From Leptotrichia sp. oral taxon 218 (lineage in GTDB: Bacteria > Fusobacteriota > Fusobacteriia > Fusobacteriales > Leptotrichiaceae), in contig NZ_CP072377.1 of the NCBI RefSeq assembly GCF_018128225.1, forward strand, positions 248,001 through 312,000: DNA of 64,000 bases, written 5' to 3'. The notes under the pieces are model-generated. The model had not been told where the DNA came from and searched no databases. It saw only the letters and a list, made by a program, of their open reading frames with translations. The stretch's first letter is position 1, and every line of letters starts with the position of its first letter. Shown piece after piece: positions 16,507 through 24,650 of the stretch. A program made the position numbers and the translations under genes.

Positions 16507-17517
16507 ATGAAAAAAGTACTATTAATATTGTCATTATTTATTTTTTGTTATTGCTTCTCAAATACAAATGTAAAAGACAATAAGAATTCAAAAGTTGAAA
16601 ATACAAAAAAATATGTTTCAGGAAGTGAAATTTATCGTGACAGAATGAGAGATTTAATTCGTGAAGTGCGTTCAAATACAACAAAAAATAAATACTTAAT
16701 CACGCAAAATGGGAATTTATTGTATTATCGTAATAATCAAATAGATAAGGATTTTTTTAATGTTACGAACGGAACTACACAAGAATCACTTTATTATGGA
16801 GAAGGTCTAAAATTGTCGCATCCGACTAAAAAGGAGTCAAATGAGTTTCTTTTGAGTATTTTAAATCCAATTAGAAAAGCAGGGAAACCAATTTTTGCGA
16901 TAAATTATGGAGTAGGGAATAAATTGAGAGAAGATTTGTTGGTAAAATCGACTCAAACAAATATTATAAATGAATTGTTACCATCATTTGGAGCTGAAAA
17001 AGCGTATATGCCAATACAAAATTTTAATTCAAAGAATATAAATTCTTTGAATGATGTAAAAAATTTCTTGGTGTTATTAAATCCAAAAGAATTTAGAGAT
17101 GTTGATGATTTTTATAATTATTTGAAAAATACTGATTATGATTTGTTGTTAATCGAGCCTTCACATAGTGGAAAATATATGACAAAAGAACAAATAGAAT
17201 CATTGAAGAGAAAGAAAAATGGAGCTAAGAGAATAGTGATAGCATATTTTAGTATTGGAGAAGCTGGAGGATACAGAGATTTCTGGAAGCCTGAATGGAA
17301 AAATAAAGCTACAAGACCTAGTTGGATTGTGGGAGAAAATCCAAATTGGGCAGACGATTACATTGTAAAATATTGGAGTCCTGAATGGAGAAAAATCGTA
17401 AAAGATTATCAAAAACGATTAGATGATATGGGTGTAGACGGTTATATGCTTGATACAGTTGACACATACTATAATTTTGAAGTTAAATCTGAAAAAAGCG
17501 GAGAAATTATAAATTAA
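16507..17517 (+). CDS. Secreted GH114/TM1410-like glycosidase family protein
   Basis: A 336-residue protein from ATG 16507, five bases after GAGGTG (16497-16502); an upstream GTG at 16501 is part of that ribosome site. It has an N-terminal signal peptide (MKKVLLILSLFIFCYCF). The C-terminal half matches the barrel of the TM1410/GH114 group: DYDLLLIEPSHSGKYMTKEQI, then KRIVIAYFSIGEAGGYRDFWKPEW, WADDYIVKYWSPEWRKIV and a final DGYMLDTVDTYYNF. The N-terminal 150 residues are unassigned. GH114 enzymes cleave galactosamine-containing polysaccharide, but that activity is only a family guess here. Confidence 0.75.
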   Translation: MKKVLLILSLFIFCYCFSNTNVKDNKNSKVENTKKYVSGSEIYRDRMRDLIREVRSNTTKNKYLITQNGNLLYYRNNQIDKDFFNVTNGTTQESLYYGEGLKLSHPTKKESNEFLLSILNPIRKAGKPIFAINYGVGNKLREDLLVKSTQTNIINELLPSFGAEKAYMPIQNFNSKNINSLNDVKNFLVLLNPKEFRDVDDFYNYLKNTDYDLLLIEPSHSGKYMTKEQIESLKRKKNGAKRIVIAYFSIGEAGGYRDFWKPEWKNKATRPSWIVGENPNWADDYIVKYWSPEWRKIVKDYQKRLDDMGVDGYMLDTVDTYYNFEVKSEKSGEIIN

Positions 17518-17541
17518 TTATTTAGTTAATAACTTTATAAC

Positions 17542-17604
17542 AAAGAGAAAACCACCTTTTGAGTAAGATTGCATGATATAGTGCAACAGGTTTTCTCTTT
17601 TTTT
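17542..17604 (+). terminator. Rho-independent terminator with long loop
   Basis: AAAGAGAAAACC (17542-17553) pairs with GGTTTTCTCTTT (17589-17600), followed by TTTTTTT overlapping the arm. The 35-base loop contains its own small TTGCAT/AGTGCAA hairpin. It ends the GH114-like gene transcript. Confidence 0.85.
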
Positions 17605-17655
17605 GTTAATTAAGAAAAAGTAAATTTTAGTTTTTAGCAAAAGGAGAGGTTTAAA

Positions 17656-18234
17656 TTGGAATTAAGAAAAATAAAATCAATAAAACAAATTAGAAATATT
17701 TACAAATTATATCAAAATTCGTTTCCAAAAGAGGAAAAAAAGCCATTTGGATTAATATTAATCGGAGTATTGAGAGGGAATTTTGAGGTCTTTTCAATCG
17801 AGAAGAAAAAAACTGATGAGAAAAATAGAGATTCGTATGAGTTTAAAGGTTTAGCAATTGCATTGAAACATGAGGACTTGGTTTTACTAGATTATTTGGC
17901 GATAACTGAAGAAGCTAGAAGCTATGGATACGGCTCTAAAACGCTATCTTTTTTGAAGGAATATTACAAAAATTATCGTTTTTTTCTTGAGATTGAAAAT
18001 GCTGAGGATGAAAATGCTGAAAATTACGAAGAGCGTCAAAGTCGAAAGAAATTTTATTTGAAAAATGGATTTTCGCCATTTCCTTTCAATGTTGACTTAT
18101 TTGGAATTGAGATGGAAATTTTAGTATACAATTGTTCTTGCGAATTTTCAGAATATCTTGAACTTTACAAAAATCAATTTGGTGGAATTATGAAAAAGAA
18201 AATTTCAGAAAATATTTTTTTAGTGGAAAAATAA
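17656..18234 (+). CDS. GNAT-family N-acetyltransferase
   Basis: A 192-residue protein with a TTG start at 17656, chosen because AAGGAGAGG at 17641-17649 sits seven bases upstream and no ATG follows at a sensible distance. It opens MELRKIKSIKQIRNIYKLYQNSFPKEEKKPF, a common GNAT start (F-P-x-E-E-R-x-P-F). The acetyl-CoA site region is LDYLAITEEARSYGYGSKTL (R-S-x-G-Y-G-S), followed by FLEIENAEDENAEN and FYLKNGFSPFPF. The substrate is unknown. It is monocistronic, with a terminator before it and a fresh promoter after. Confidence 0.85.
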   Translation: MELRKIKSIKQIRNIYKLYQNSFPKEEKKPFGLILIGVLRGNFEVFSIEKKKTDEKNRDSYEFKGLAIALKHEDLVLLDYLAITEEARSYGYGSKTLSFLKEYYKNYRFFLEIENAEDENAENYEERQSRKKFYLKNGFSPFPFNVDLFGIEMEILVYNCSCEFSEYLELYKNQFGGIMKKKISENIFLVEK

Positions 18235-18257
18235 TTAAAAATTGTTGTATTATCGAA

Positions 18258-18284
18258 ATATTTGTATAACAAATATGGTATAAT
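18258..18284 (+). promoter_or_regulatory. Extended -10 promoter with overlapping dyad before the DUF488 gene
   Basis: TATAAT at 18279-18284 with TGG in front. Just upstream lies a perfect dyad ATATTTGT-ATA-ACAAATAT (18258-18276), where the -35 should be; no good -35 is visible. The dyad may be an operator for a repressor or an activator site. Confidence 0.5.
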
Positions 18285-18365
18285 AGTTAAAGTAATTTTA
18301 TGAAAAGTGATTGACAAATAGTTGTGATCTTGATAAGATTTTTGATTTTAGAAAAGGAGGGAGCT

Positions 18366-18737
18366 ATGAAATTTGAAATTAAATGGAAAAGAGCTTATGA
18401 AAAAATTGGAGAAGCAGATGGTTTTAGAATATTAGTCGATAAATTATGGCCTCGAGGGTTAAAAAAGGAAGATGCAAAAATTGATTATTGGGCAAAAATT
18501 ATTACACCATCGAAGGAATTGAGACAAAATTATCATAAAGGAATTATTGATTTTGAAAATTTTTCTGAAAAATATAGAAAAGAATTGGAAGAAAATTCGG
18601 ATTTTAAGGAATTTGAGGGGATAATAGTGGAAGAGTTGAAAAATGGAAATGTGACAATGGTTTATGCGAGTAAAACTCCAGAGTTGAGCCATATTCCTGT
18701 ATTAAAGGAATTTATTGAGGAAAAGTTGGGAAAATAG
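18366..18737 (+). CDS. DUF488 family protein
   Basis: A 123-residue protein starting at ATG 18366 after AAAGGAGGGAG. It carries the DUF488 hallmarks GFRILVDKLWPRGLKKEDAKIDYW near residues 19-43, then TPSKELRQNYHKG and a final TMVYASKTPELSHIPVLKEF strand and helix. DUF488 proteins are small soluble proteins of unproven function, some linked to metal or oxidative stress. It has its own promoter with a dyad at 18258-18284. The later cbiL gene is 126 bases downstream without a visible terminator. Confidence 0.9.
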   Translation: MKFEIKWKRAYEKIGEADGFRILVDKLWPRGLKKEDAKIDYWAKIITPSKELRQNYHKGIIDFENFSEKYRKELEENSDFKEFEGIIVEELKNGNVTMVYASKTPELSHIPVLKEFIEEKLGK

Positions 18738-18863
18738 TTGAAATTTAAAAAGTATTTTGAGTGTTGCATAGAAAAAGTTTGAAAATAAAGAAGTTAAATA
18801 AAAAATAAAGAGTAAATTTTTTATTAAAATAAGTAGGAGAATAAAAAGAAAGGAAAGTGAAAT

Positions 18864-19559
18864 ATGAAAAAAGGTAAATTTTATGGTATTGGAGTAGGAG
18901 TAGGAGATCCAGAAAATATAACGGTTAAAGCAACAAAAAAATTGCATGAGGTGGATGTAATTGTATTGCCTGAGGCAAAAAGTGGGGAAGGAAGCACGGC
19001 TTTTAATATTGTAAGAGAGTATTTGAAAGCTGGTGTAGAGCAAATGTTTTTAGAGTTTCCGATGATAAAAGATGTGGAAGCGAGAAAAGTTTTTAGAAAA
19101 AATAATGCTGATAAAGTAAGTGCTGAATTGGAAAAGGGGAAGAATGTGGCATTTTTGACAATTGGAGATCCGATGACTTATAGCACATATACTTATGTTT
19201 TGGAGCATATTGCAGATGATGTAGAAGTAGAGACGATTGCTGGAATAACTTCGTTTAATAGCATTGCAGCTAGATTGAATGTGCCTTTGATGATTGGCGA
19301 TGAAGATTTGAAAGTGGTATCTGTCAATCGAAAAACTGATATTTACAAGGAAATTGAAAATAATGATAATTTAGTTTTAATGAAAATAAGCAGAAATTTT
19401 GAGAAAATTAAAAAGGCGATAATTGAAACAGGAAATAAAGAAAATGCTGTAATTGTTTCAGATTGCGGGAAAGATAATGAAGTTGTTTATTGGGATATTG
19501 AGAGTGTAGAGGAAGTTCCTTATTTTTCGACGATGATATTGAAAAAATCAGGGTTTTAA
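18864..19559 (+). CDS. cbiL: Cobalt-factor II C20-methyltransferase CbiL
   Basis: A 231-residue SAM-dependent tetrapyrrole methylase with ribosome site AAAGGAA before ATG 18864. It has the N-terminal GIGVGVGDPENITVKATK (SAM-binding GxGxGDP), VIVLPEAKSGEGSTAF, the central FLTIGDPMTYSTYTYV and EVETIAGITSFNSIAARLNVPL. These are the features of CbiL/CobI, which methylates C20 in corrin synthesis; the short length fits the anaerobic CbiL. Its pathway partner cbiF is 1.8 kb downstream, separated by unrelated genes, which is odd for a cobalamin cluster and suggests insertions or decay. Confidence 0.9.
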   Translation: MKKGKFYGIGVGVGDPENITVKATKKLHEVDVIVLPEAKSGEGSTAFNIVREYLKAGVEQMFLEFPMIKDVEARKVFRKNNADKVSAELEKGKNVAFLTIGDPMTYSTYTYVLEHIADDVEVETIAGITSFNSIAARLNVPLMIGDEDLKVVSVNRKTDIYKEIENNDNLVLMKISRNFEKIKKAIIETGNKENAVIVSDCGKDNEVVYWDIESVEEVPYFSTMILKKSGF

Positions 19560-19595
19560 AAATTAAATTTAAGTATTAAGGAGAATGGAATTATT

Positions 19596-20279
19596 ATGAA
19601 AAAAATTTTATTTATTTTGTCATTTATAGTGGCAATTCAAGGAATGGCAGAAACGATTGTAAAAGGAACTTACGATACAAAAAAGAAAAGATATGTAGAA
19701 TTGAGTCAAGATTTTGTCAAAGAAATTAAATTAGATTATATATTGCCAAGTGATAAAAAAGATTTGGTGACTTACAAAACTGAAAATTTTGATATTGTAG
19801 TAAGAAAAAGTGATTTGTTGGAATTGTATAATAAGAATAGAGATAAAAAAGAAAAAAATATAAAAGATAGTATTTCGGATAAAGATAAAAAATTGGATTA
19901 TGTTCGTAATTATATTGCTGAATTGGTGGAAAACGATAGAGCGACTATTTATGAAAGAAAAACAAAAAAAGAAATAAAAAATATTGTAAAGATAAAATAT
20001 AATAACAATACTTATTATGATGCGGGAAGAGGTTCAAATTACGACGGTTATAAATTTTATACAGATAAGAGTTTGTCGCAAGAAATTATGAAATTTGATA
20101 TTATAACCCAATTTGGAGTTGCACTTCACAGTAGTTTGGGAGATAATCCATATAATAGGGAATTGACAGAAAAGGAAAAAGAATATAGAGAAAAAAATGG
20201 AAATCATTTTGAAGAATTAAAAGAACTGTATAAGAAAGCCGTTCAAAATCCGAATGTTGAACAAAAAATTAGTTATTAG
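19596..20279 (+). CDS. Secreted protein of unknown function
   Basis: A 227-residue protein after TTAAGGAGAATGG with a clear signal peptide (MKKILFILSFIVAIQGMAE). The mature part is highly charged, rich in Lys, Asp and Tyr, with a mid-region likely to be helical (about residues 75-110). A C-terminal ELTEKEKEYREKNGNHFEELKELYKKAVQNP helix follows. I recognise no domain. It lies between two cobalamin genes but nothing links it to corrin synthesis. Its signal peptide style resembles the protein at 22126-22748. Confidence 0.7.
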   Translation: MKKILFILSFIVAIQGMAETIVKGTYDTKKKRYVELSQDFVKEIKLDYILPSDKKDLVTYKTENFDIVVRKSDLLELYNKNRDKKEKNIKDSISDKDKKLDYVRNYIAELVENDRATIYERKTKKEIKNIVKIKYNNNTYYDAGRGSNYDGYKFYTDKSLSQEIMKFDIITQFGVALHSSLGDNPYNRELTEKEKEYREKNGNHFEELKELYKKAVQNPNVEQKISY

Positions 20280-20368
20280 TAAAAAATATTTGATAAGTTA
20301 TTTTTGAAATTAATATAAATGGGGGATAAAAATGAGAAAAATTGAAAAAGGAATTGAGAGTAGTATGA

Positions 20369-20599
20369 GAAAAAACTTTTAAAAGAATTGTAAAAAAATT
20401 GACAAAAGAGTATGAAAAAGGCTTTTCGAGATCTAATTTACAAAATATGAGGCAATTTTATTTAAAGTATCCAATTTGCCAGACACTGTCTGGCAAATTA
20501 AACTGGTCTCATTATTGTGAGATTTTGAGTATATTCGATGATAAAGAAAGAGCATTTTATGAGAGAATAATAATTTATAATTTGATGAAAAACAAATAA
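20369..20599 (+). pseudogene. Fragment of a YhcG/DUF1016-type nuclease N-terminal domain
   Basis: The readable frame runs from about 20369 (after an in-frame TGA) to 20599 and contains KKLTKEYEKGFSRSNLQNMR, then QFYLKYP and a segment LNWSHYCEILSIFDDKERAF followed by YERI. These are the conserved N-terminal DUF1016 motifs (Y-x-K-G-F-S-x-x-N-L-x-x-M-R and L-x-W-S-H-Y). YhcG proteins normally exceed 330 residues and carry a C-terminal PDDEXK nuclease domain, absent here. No convincing start exists, although ATG 20331 lies upstream out of frame. A relic is most likely. Confidence 0.65.
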
Positions 20600-20615
20600 C
20601 GGAAAAAGAGAAAAA

Positions 20616-21284
20616 ATGTTAGAAATAAAAAGAAAAATTTATGATGATAAGGATTGGTATGAAGAATACATTCAAGTTTTAAAAGACGGGAAAGAAATTC
20701 ATTATGGTGAAAGTTTTGATTTGCCAAAATATGAAAATGGAAATTATATATTTTATTTAAATTATGGAAACATAGAATATTACAAATTTTTTAAAATTTA
20801 TTTGAAAAAATGGAAAGATAAAATTTATTTTATTCCGAAGTATAATTTTTGTGATGAGAAAGTATATGGATATTCACCGTTGGAATTTTTGGAGAATGAT
20901 ATAAAAAAAATTTTAGAGAACAAGGAAGAAATTAATAAAATTAAGAAATTGACAATAAAGGATATTTTGTGTGAATGGGCATGTAATAGTCAGTTTAGAG
21001 AATTTTGCAATAGTTTTGAAGATTATCAGAAAAAATTGGTTAATGAAATTTATTTTGTGGATAACGAGATAATTAATAACGACATTTCAGGAAAATTTGA
21101 AAAGATTTTTGGAATGAAAAACAAAAAAATAGAAAAAATAAATGTTGAAGAAGTTGAAAAACTTGATAAAATATCCGTTTATCTTGAAAATGGGAAAGTC
21201 TGGGAAGCGTTTTTTAAGAAAAATGAAAAAATATATTTGAATACAGAAATATCAGTAAGTTTTCAAATAAATGAAATATTATAA
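20616..21284 (+). CDS. Uncharacterised protein
   Basis: A 222-residue soluble protein read from ATG 20616 with a weak AAAAAGAGAAAA ribosome site, 16 bases after the YhcG fragment. It is rich in Lys, Glu, Tyr and Asn, without a signal peptide or membrane helix, and has a Trp/Tyr-rich first half (YDDKDWYEEYIQVLKDGKEI, FDLPKYENGNYIFYLNYGN). The second half contains KDILCEWACNSQFREFCNSF. DUF2442-like ends (NGKVWEAFFKKNEKIYLN) are hinted at near the C-terminus but I cannot assign it. No context clue. Confidence 0.55.
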   Translation: MLEIKRKIYDDKDWYEEYIQVLKDGKEIHYGESFDLPKYENGNYIFYLNYGNIEYYKFFKIYLKKWKDKIYFIPKYNFCDEKVYGYSPLEFLENDIKKILENKEEINKIKKLTIKDILCEWACNSQFREFCNSFEDYQKKLVNEIYFVDNEIINNDISGKFEKIFGMKNKKIEKINVEEVEKLDKISVYLENGKVWEAFFKKNEKIYLNTEISVSFQINEIL

Positions 21285-21318
21285 AAATAAAAAATATAAA
21301 AAAGAATGAGGTAATTTT

Positions 21319-22080
21319 ATGAAAAAAGTATATTTTATAGGAGCAGGGCCTGGAGATCCTGAATTAATAACAGTAAAAGGACAAAGAATTGTAAAGGAAG
21401 CAGATGTAATAATTTATGCGGGTTCGCTTGTGCCTAGAGAAGTTATTGAATGTCATAAAGAAGGAGCGGAAGTTTATAATTCTGCTTCAATGAACTTGGA
21501 CGAAGTGATGGAAGTTACGATAAAGGCACAGAAAAAAGGGAAGCTGGTAGCAAGGGTTCATACTGGGGATCCGAGCATTTATGGTGCAATAAGGGAACAA
21601 ATGGATATTCTGGATGAATATGGGATTGAGTATGAAGTAATTCCAGGAGTAAGTTCATTTGTGGCTGCTGCTGCTGCAATAAAAAAAGAATTTACTTTGC
21701 CAGATGTGAGTCAGACAATAATTTGTACAAGACTGGAAGGAAGAACATCTGTTCCTGAAGCAGAAAGTCTTGAAAGCCTTGCTTCACATAAATGTTCGAT
21801 GGCAATATTCCTATCTGTGCAAATGATTGATGAAGTTGTAAAAAGATTATTAAAACATTATGATAAAACAACGCCAATTGCAATTGTCCAAAGAGCCACT
21901 TGGGATGATCAAAAAATCATTATGGGAACATTGGAAAACATTGCTCAAAAAGTGAAAGATGAAAAAATTACGAAAACTGCACAAATTTTAGTTGGAAACT
22001 TTATGGGGGATGAATATTCTAAATCTAAACTTTATGATAAGACATTTTCGCATGAGTTTAGAAGAGGGATTAAAGAATAA
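21319..22080 (+). CDS. cbiF: Cobalt-precorrin-4 C11-methyltransferase CbiF
   Basis: A 253-residue tetrapyrrole methylase opening MKKVYFIGAGPGDPELITVKG with the SAM-binding GAGPGDP motif, followed by VIIYAGSLVP, which is diagnostic for CbiF/CobM. Other landmarks are LVARVHTGDPSIYGAIREQMD, VIPGVSSFVAAAAAIKKEFTLPDVSQTII (C-T-R-x-E-G-R-T-x-V-P) and PIAIVQRATWDDQKIIMGTL. It adds the C11 methyl group in anaerobic corrin ring contraction. Only cbiL, cbiF, the cbiMNQO transporter and a PduO-type adenosyltransferase are in the window, so the rest of the pathway must be elsewhere. Confidence 0.95.
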   Translation: MKKVYFIGAGPGDPELITVKGQRIVKEADVIIYAGSLVPREVIECHKEGAEVYNSASMNLDEVMEVTIKAQKKGKLVARVHTGDPSIYGAIREQMDILDEYGIEYEVIPGVSSFVAAAAAIKKEFTLPDVSQTIICTRLEGRTSVPEAESLESLASHKCSMAIFLSVQMIDEVVKRLLKHYDKTTPIAIVQRATWDDQKIIMGTLENIAQKVKDEKITKTAQILVGNFMGDEYSKSKLYDKTFSHEFRRGIKE

Positions 22081-22125
22081 AAATATAAAAATTTTGATAA
22101 AGTAAGAAAATAAGGAGAATTTTAG

Positions 22126-22748
22126 ATGAAAAAATTATTATTAATCGTATTGTTTACATTTTCGTTACAAATTTTTGGACAAGGTTATGAAGTGACGAAG
22201 GGGAAAAATGTTACATTGTCTGCAGAACAGATTGAGATAGAAAATAAAAAGATTGAAGAAAAGATAAAGGATTATATAAATAGAGGTTTTAAAGAGTACT
22301 TATCAACATTTTCAGAAGCAGAAAATACTATGAAAAATCAAAAAATAATAAATCAGAAGATATTTATCTTTATAAAACTTTCTTAGAAGCTTATTCACAG
22401 ATGTTTGATCTTATGGCTGAAAATACTAAAATAGAAGTAAAAAGTATAAAGTATTTATCAAATTTAAAAGCAATTGTAAAATGTGAAATAAAAATACCTT
22501 CATTTGATAAATTGGACGATTTAAGTGAAGAGGAAATTGAAAAAAATTTGGCAGAGAAATATAATTCTGATAAGTTAAAAAATATGAATGAAAAGGAAAT
22601 GGCTGCAGAATTTTTGATGTATATGATAGATTCAATGAAAAAAGAATTTAAAGAAAATCCATCTTATGAAATTACTAAAAAAGATATTACTTTTGAAAAA
22701 AAAGGAAATGATTGGAAATCAAAGGAATATGAGGAAATGTTTAAATAA
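22126..22748 (+). pseudogene. Secreted protein of unknown function, frameshifted
   Basis: ATG 22126 follows TAAGGAG. It gives a signal peptide (MKKLLLIVLFTFSLQIFGQ) and a helical domain until a stop at 22384-22386. The adjacent frame continues from about 22340 as NKSEDIYLYKTFLEAYSQMFDLMAENTKIEV to 22748. One missing A in the CAAAAAATAA run around 22338 explains the break; the repaired product is about 207 residues. The C-terminal half (KYLSNLKAIVKCEIKIPSFD, DITFEKKGNDWKSKEY) resembles small NTF2-like/DUF5105-type lipoprotein domains in layout, but this is a weak call. A sequencing error is possible. Confidence 0.6.
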
Positions 22749-22848
22749 AATAATATTAAAATGATGTATTTATAAAAAAATAACATAATTAGAAAACTAA
22801 ATGAAAATTTCAAAAAGTTTAATAATTATGTTTTTTTTATTGAAATTG

Positions 22849-22880
22849 AGAGTATTCAGAATTTTGTGTAAATTCAAAAT
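22849..22880 (+). repeat. IS256-like terminal repeat remnant, copy 2
   Basis: A 32-base near copy of 14941-14972, same orientation, containing GAATTTTGTGTAAATTC. It lies just beyond the guaA 3' end. No transposase is present. Confidence 0.5.
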
Positions 22881-22896
22881 TTTTAAATTATTAAAA

Positions 22897-24450
22897 TTAT
22901 TCCCACTCAATTGTAGCTGCAGGTTTAGAAGAAATATCATAAACAATTCTGTTTATTCCATTTACATTATTGATGATTTTATTTGCAACATCTCCTAAAA
23001 ATTCGTAAGGTAATTTAGACCAAGTTGCAGTCATGAAATCAATTGTGTTTACAGAACGGATAGCTGCTACATATTCGTAAGTTCTTTGGTCACCCATAAC
23101 TCCTACAGTTTTAACAGGTAATAAAGTAACGAATGCTTGATCCACTTTTCCATATAATCCTTCTTCCATCAAAGCATTAATGAAAATGTCGTCAGCTTCT
23201 TGTAAAATTCTTACTTTTTCAGGTGTAACTTCTCCAATTACTCTAATTCCAAGTCCTGGTCCTGGGAATGGATGTCTATTAATAATTGTGTCAGGCAATC
23301 CCAATTCATGTCCCACTTTTCTAACTTCATCTTTAAACAATTCTTTTAATGGTTCCAACAATTCAAATTTTAAATCTTCTGGAAGTCCACCAACATTGTG
23401 GTGAGATTTTATTGTATGAGAAGGACCTTTTATTGATTGAGATTCGATAACATCAGGGTAAATTGTACCTTGTGCTAAGAATTTTGCACCTTCTTGACCT
23501 TTTAATTTTCTAATTTCTTCATTGAAAACTTCGATAAATTCATGTCCAATGATTTTTCTTTTAGCTTCTGGCTCATCTACACCTTTTAATTTATTTAAAA
23601 ATCTATCTTTCGCATCAACAAAAACAATATTTAAATTAAAATGTTCTTTGTAATATTCTAAAACTTTTTTACCTTCATCTTTTCTAAGAAGTCCAGTATC
23701 TACAAACATACAAGTCAATTGTCTTCCAATCGCATTGTTAATCAAAACAGCTGCAACTGAAGAATCTACACCACCTGATAATGCAAGTAAAACATGTTCA
23801 TCTCCAACAATTTCTTTAATTGCTTTTGTTTTTTCTTCAATAAAACTTGTAATTTTCCAGTTTCTTTCACATTTACAAATATTGAAAACAAAGTTAGCAA
23901 TAATTTCAGTTCCGCATTCAGAATGAACTACTTCTGGGTGGAATTGCAATGCATAAATTCCATTGTTATTTGTAATTGCAGCGATTGAAGAGTCAGTTTG
24001 TGCAATTATTTCAAATCCTTCAGGCAATTCAGTGATGTGATCGTTGTGACTCATCCAGATGCTAGAAGTTTTCTTAATTTCTTTAAATAAAGGATTTTCT
24101 CCGTTTATAACTTCTAAAATAGCTTTTCCAAATTCTCTCGAATCAGCTTTTTCAACTTTTCCACCATTTAAGTGAGTAATTAATTGCATTCCATAACAGA
24201 TTCCTAAAATAGGTAATCCTAAATCAAAAATAGCTTTATCAACTGTTGGAGCGTCTTCCTCATAAACTGAAGCAGGTCCTCCCGAAAGAATAATTCCTTT
24301 TACAGGTTCAGTTCCATTTTTGATTTTTTCTACATCAATTAATGGAAAGATTTCACAGTAAACTTCCATTTCTCTAATTCTTCTTGCAATTAATTGAGTA
24401 TATTGCGACCCGAAGTCAACAATTAAAATTTTCTCTTTTTTTTCGTTCAA
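22897..24450 (-). CDS. guaA: GMP synthase (glutamine-hydrolysing)
   Basis: A 517-residue protein. I prefer the TTG start at 24450 because GAGG lies eight bases upstream of it; a GTG at 24459 in the same frame overlaps that ribosome site. Residues about 8-190 are the class I glutamine amidotransferase ([17 protein letters not shown]; catalytic Cys in GICYGMQ; His-Glu in LQFHPEV). Then comes the ATP pyrophosphatase domain ([16 protein letters not shown]) and the GMP synthase dimerisation domain ending KPAATIEWE. It converts XMP to GMP. Full length and intact. Transcribed alone on the minus strand, convergent with the preceding secreted-protein gene. Confidence 0.97.
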   Translation of the reverse strand: MNEKKEKILIVDFGSQYTQLIARRIREMEVYCEIFPLIDVEKIKNGTEPVKGIILSGGPASVYEEDAPTVDKAIFDLGLPILGICYGMQLITHLNGGKVEKADSREFGKAILEVINGENPLFKEIKKTSSIWMSHNDHITELPEGFEIIAQTDSSIAAITNNNGIYALQFHPEVVHSECGTEIIANFVFNICKCERNWKITSFIEEKTKAIKEIVGDEHVLLALSGGVDSSVAAVLINNAIGRQLTCMFVDTGLLRKDEGKKVLEYYKEHFNLNIVFVDAKDRFLNKLKGVDEPEAKRKIIGHEFIEVFNEEIRKLKGQEGAKFLAQGTIYPDVIESQSIKGPSHTIKSHHNVGGLPEDLKFELLEPLKELFKDEVRKVGHELGLPDTIINRHPFPGPGLGIRVIGEVTPEKVRILQEADDIFINALMEEGLYGKVDQAFVTLLPVKTVGVMGDQRTYEYVAAIRSVNTIDFMTATWSKLPYEFLGDVANKIINNVNGINRIVYDISSKPAATIEWE

Positions 24451-24581
24451 TTTTTTCACCTCGTAATACTTTTTTATTTTATTTAATAATTTTATAAAAT
24501 TTTTTATTTATTATTATTTTTTATATTTTACCATTATTTTTAAATTTTTTCTATTATTTGATAAAAAAATATTTATTTTAT

Positions 24582-24610
24582 TTGAAAAAATAAAATAAAA
24601 ATGGTATAAT
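24582..24610 (+). promoter_or_regulatory. Promoter of comM
   Basis: TTGAAA at 24582-24587, a 17-base spacer ending TGG, and TATAAT at 24605-24610 (extended -10). The transcript would start about 35 bases before the GGGGG ribosome site of the comM gene. Confidence 0.7.
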
Positions 24611-24650
24611 AATATTGTTAAAATTTAATTAAAAATAAAAGGGGGATATA

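Noticed and set aside
22801-22998. 65-residue plus-strand frame at the guaA 3' end
   Set aside because: It overlaps guaA on the opposite strand, includes an IS256-like repeat remnant and has no ribosome site or protein-like features.
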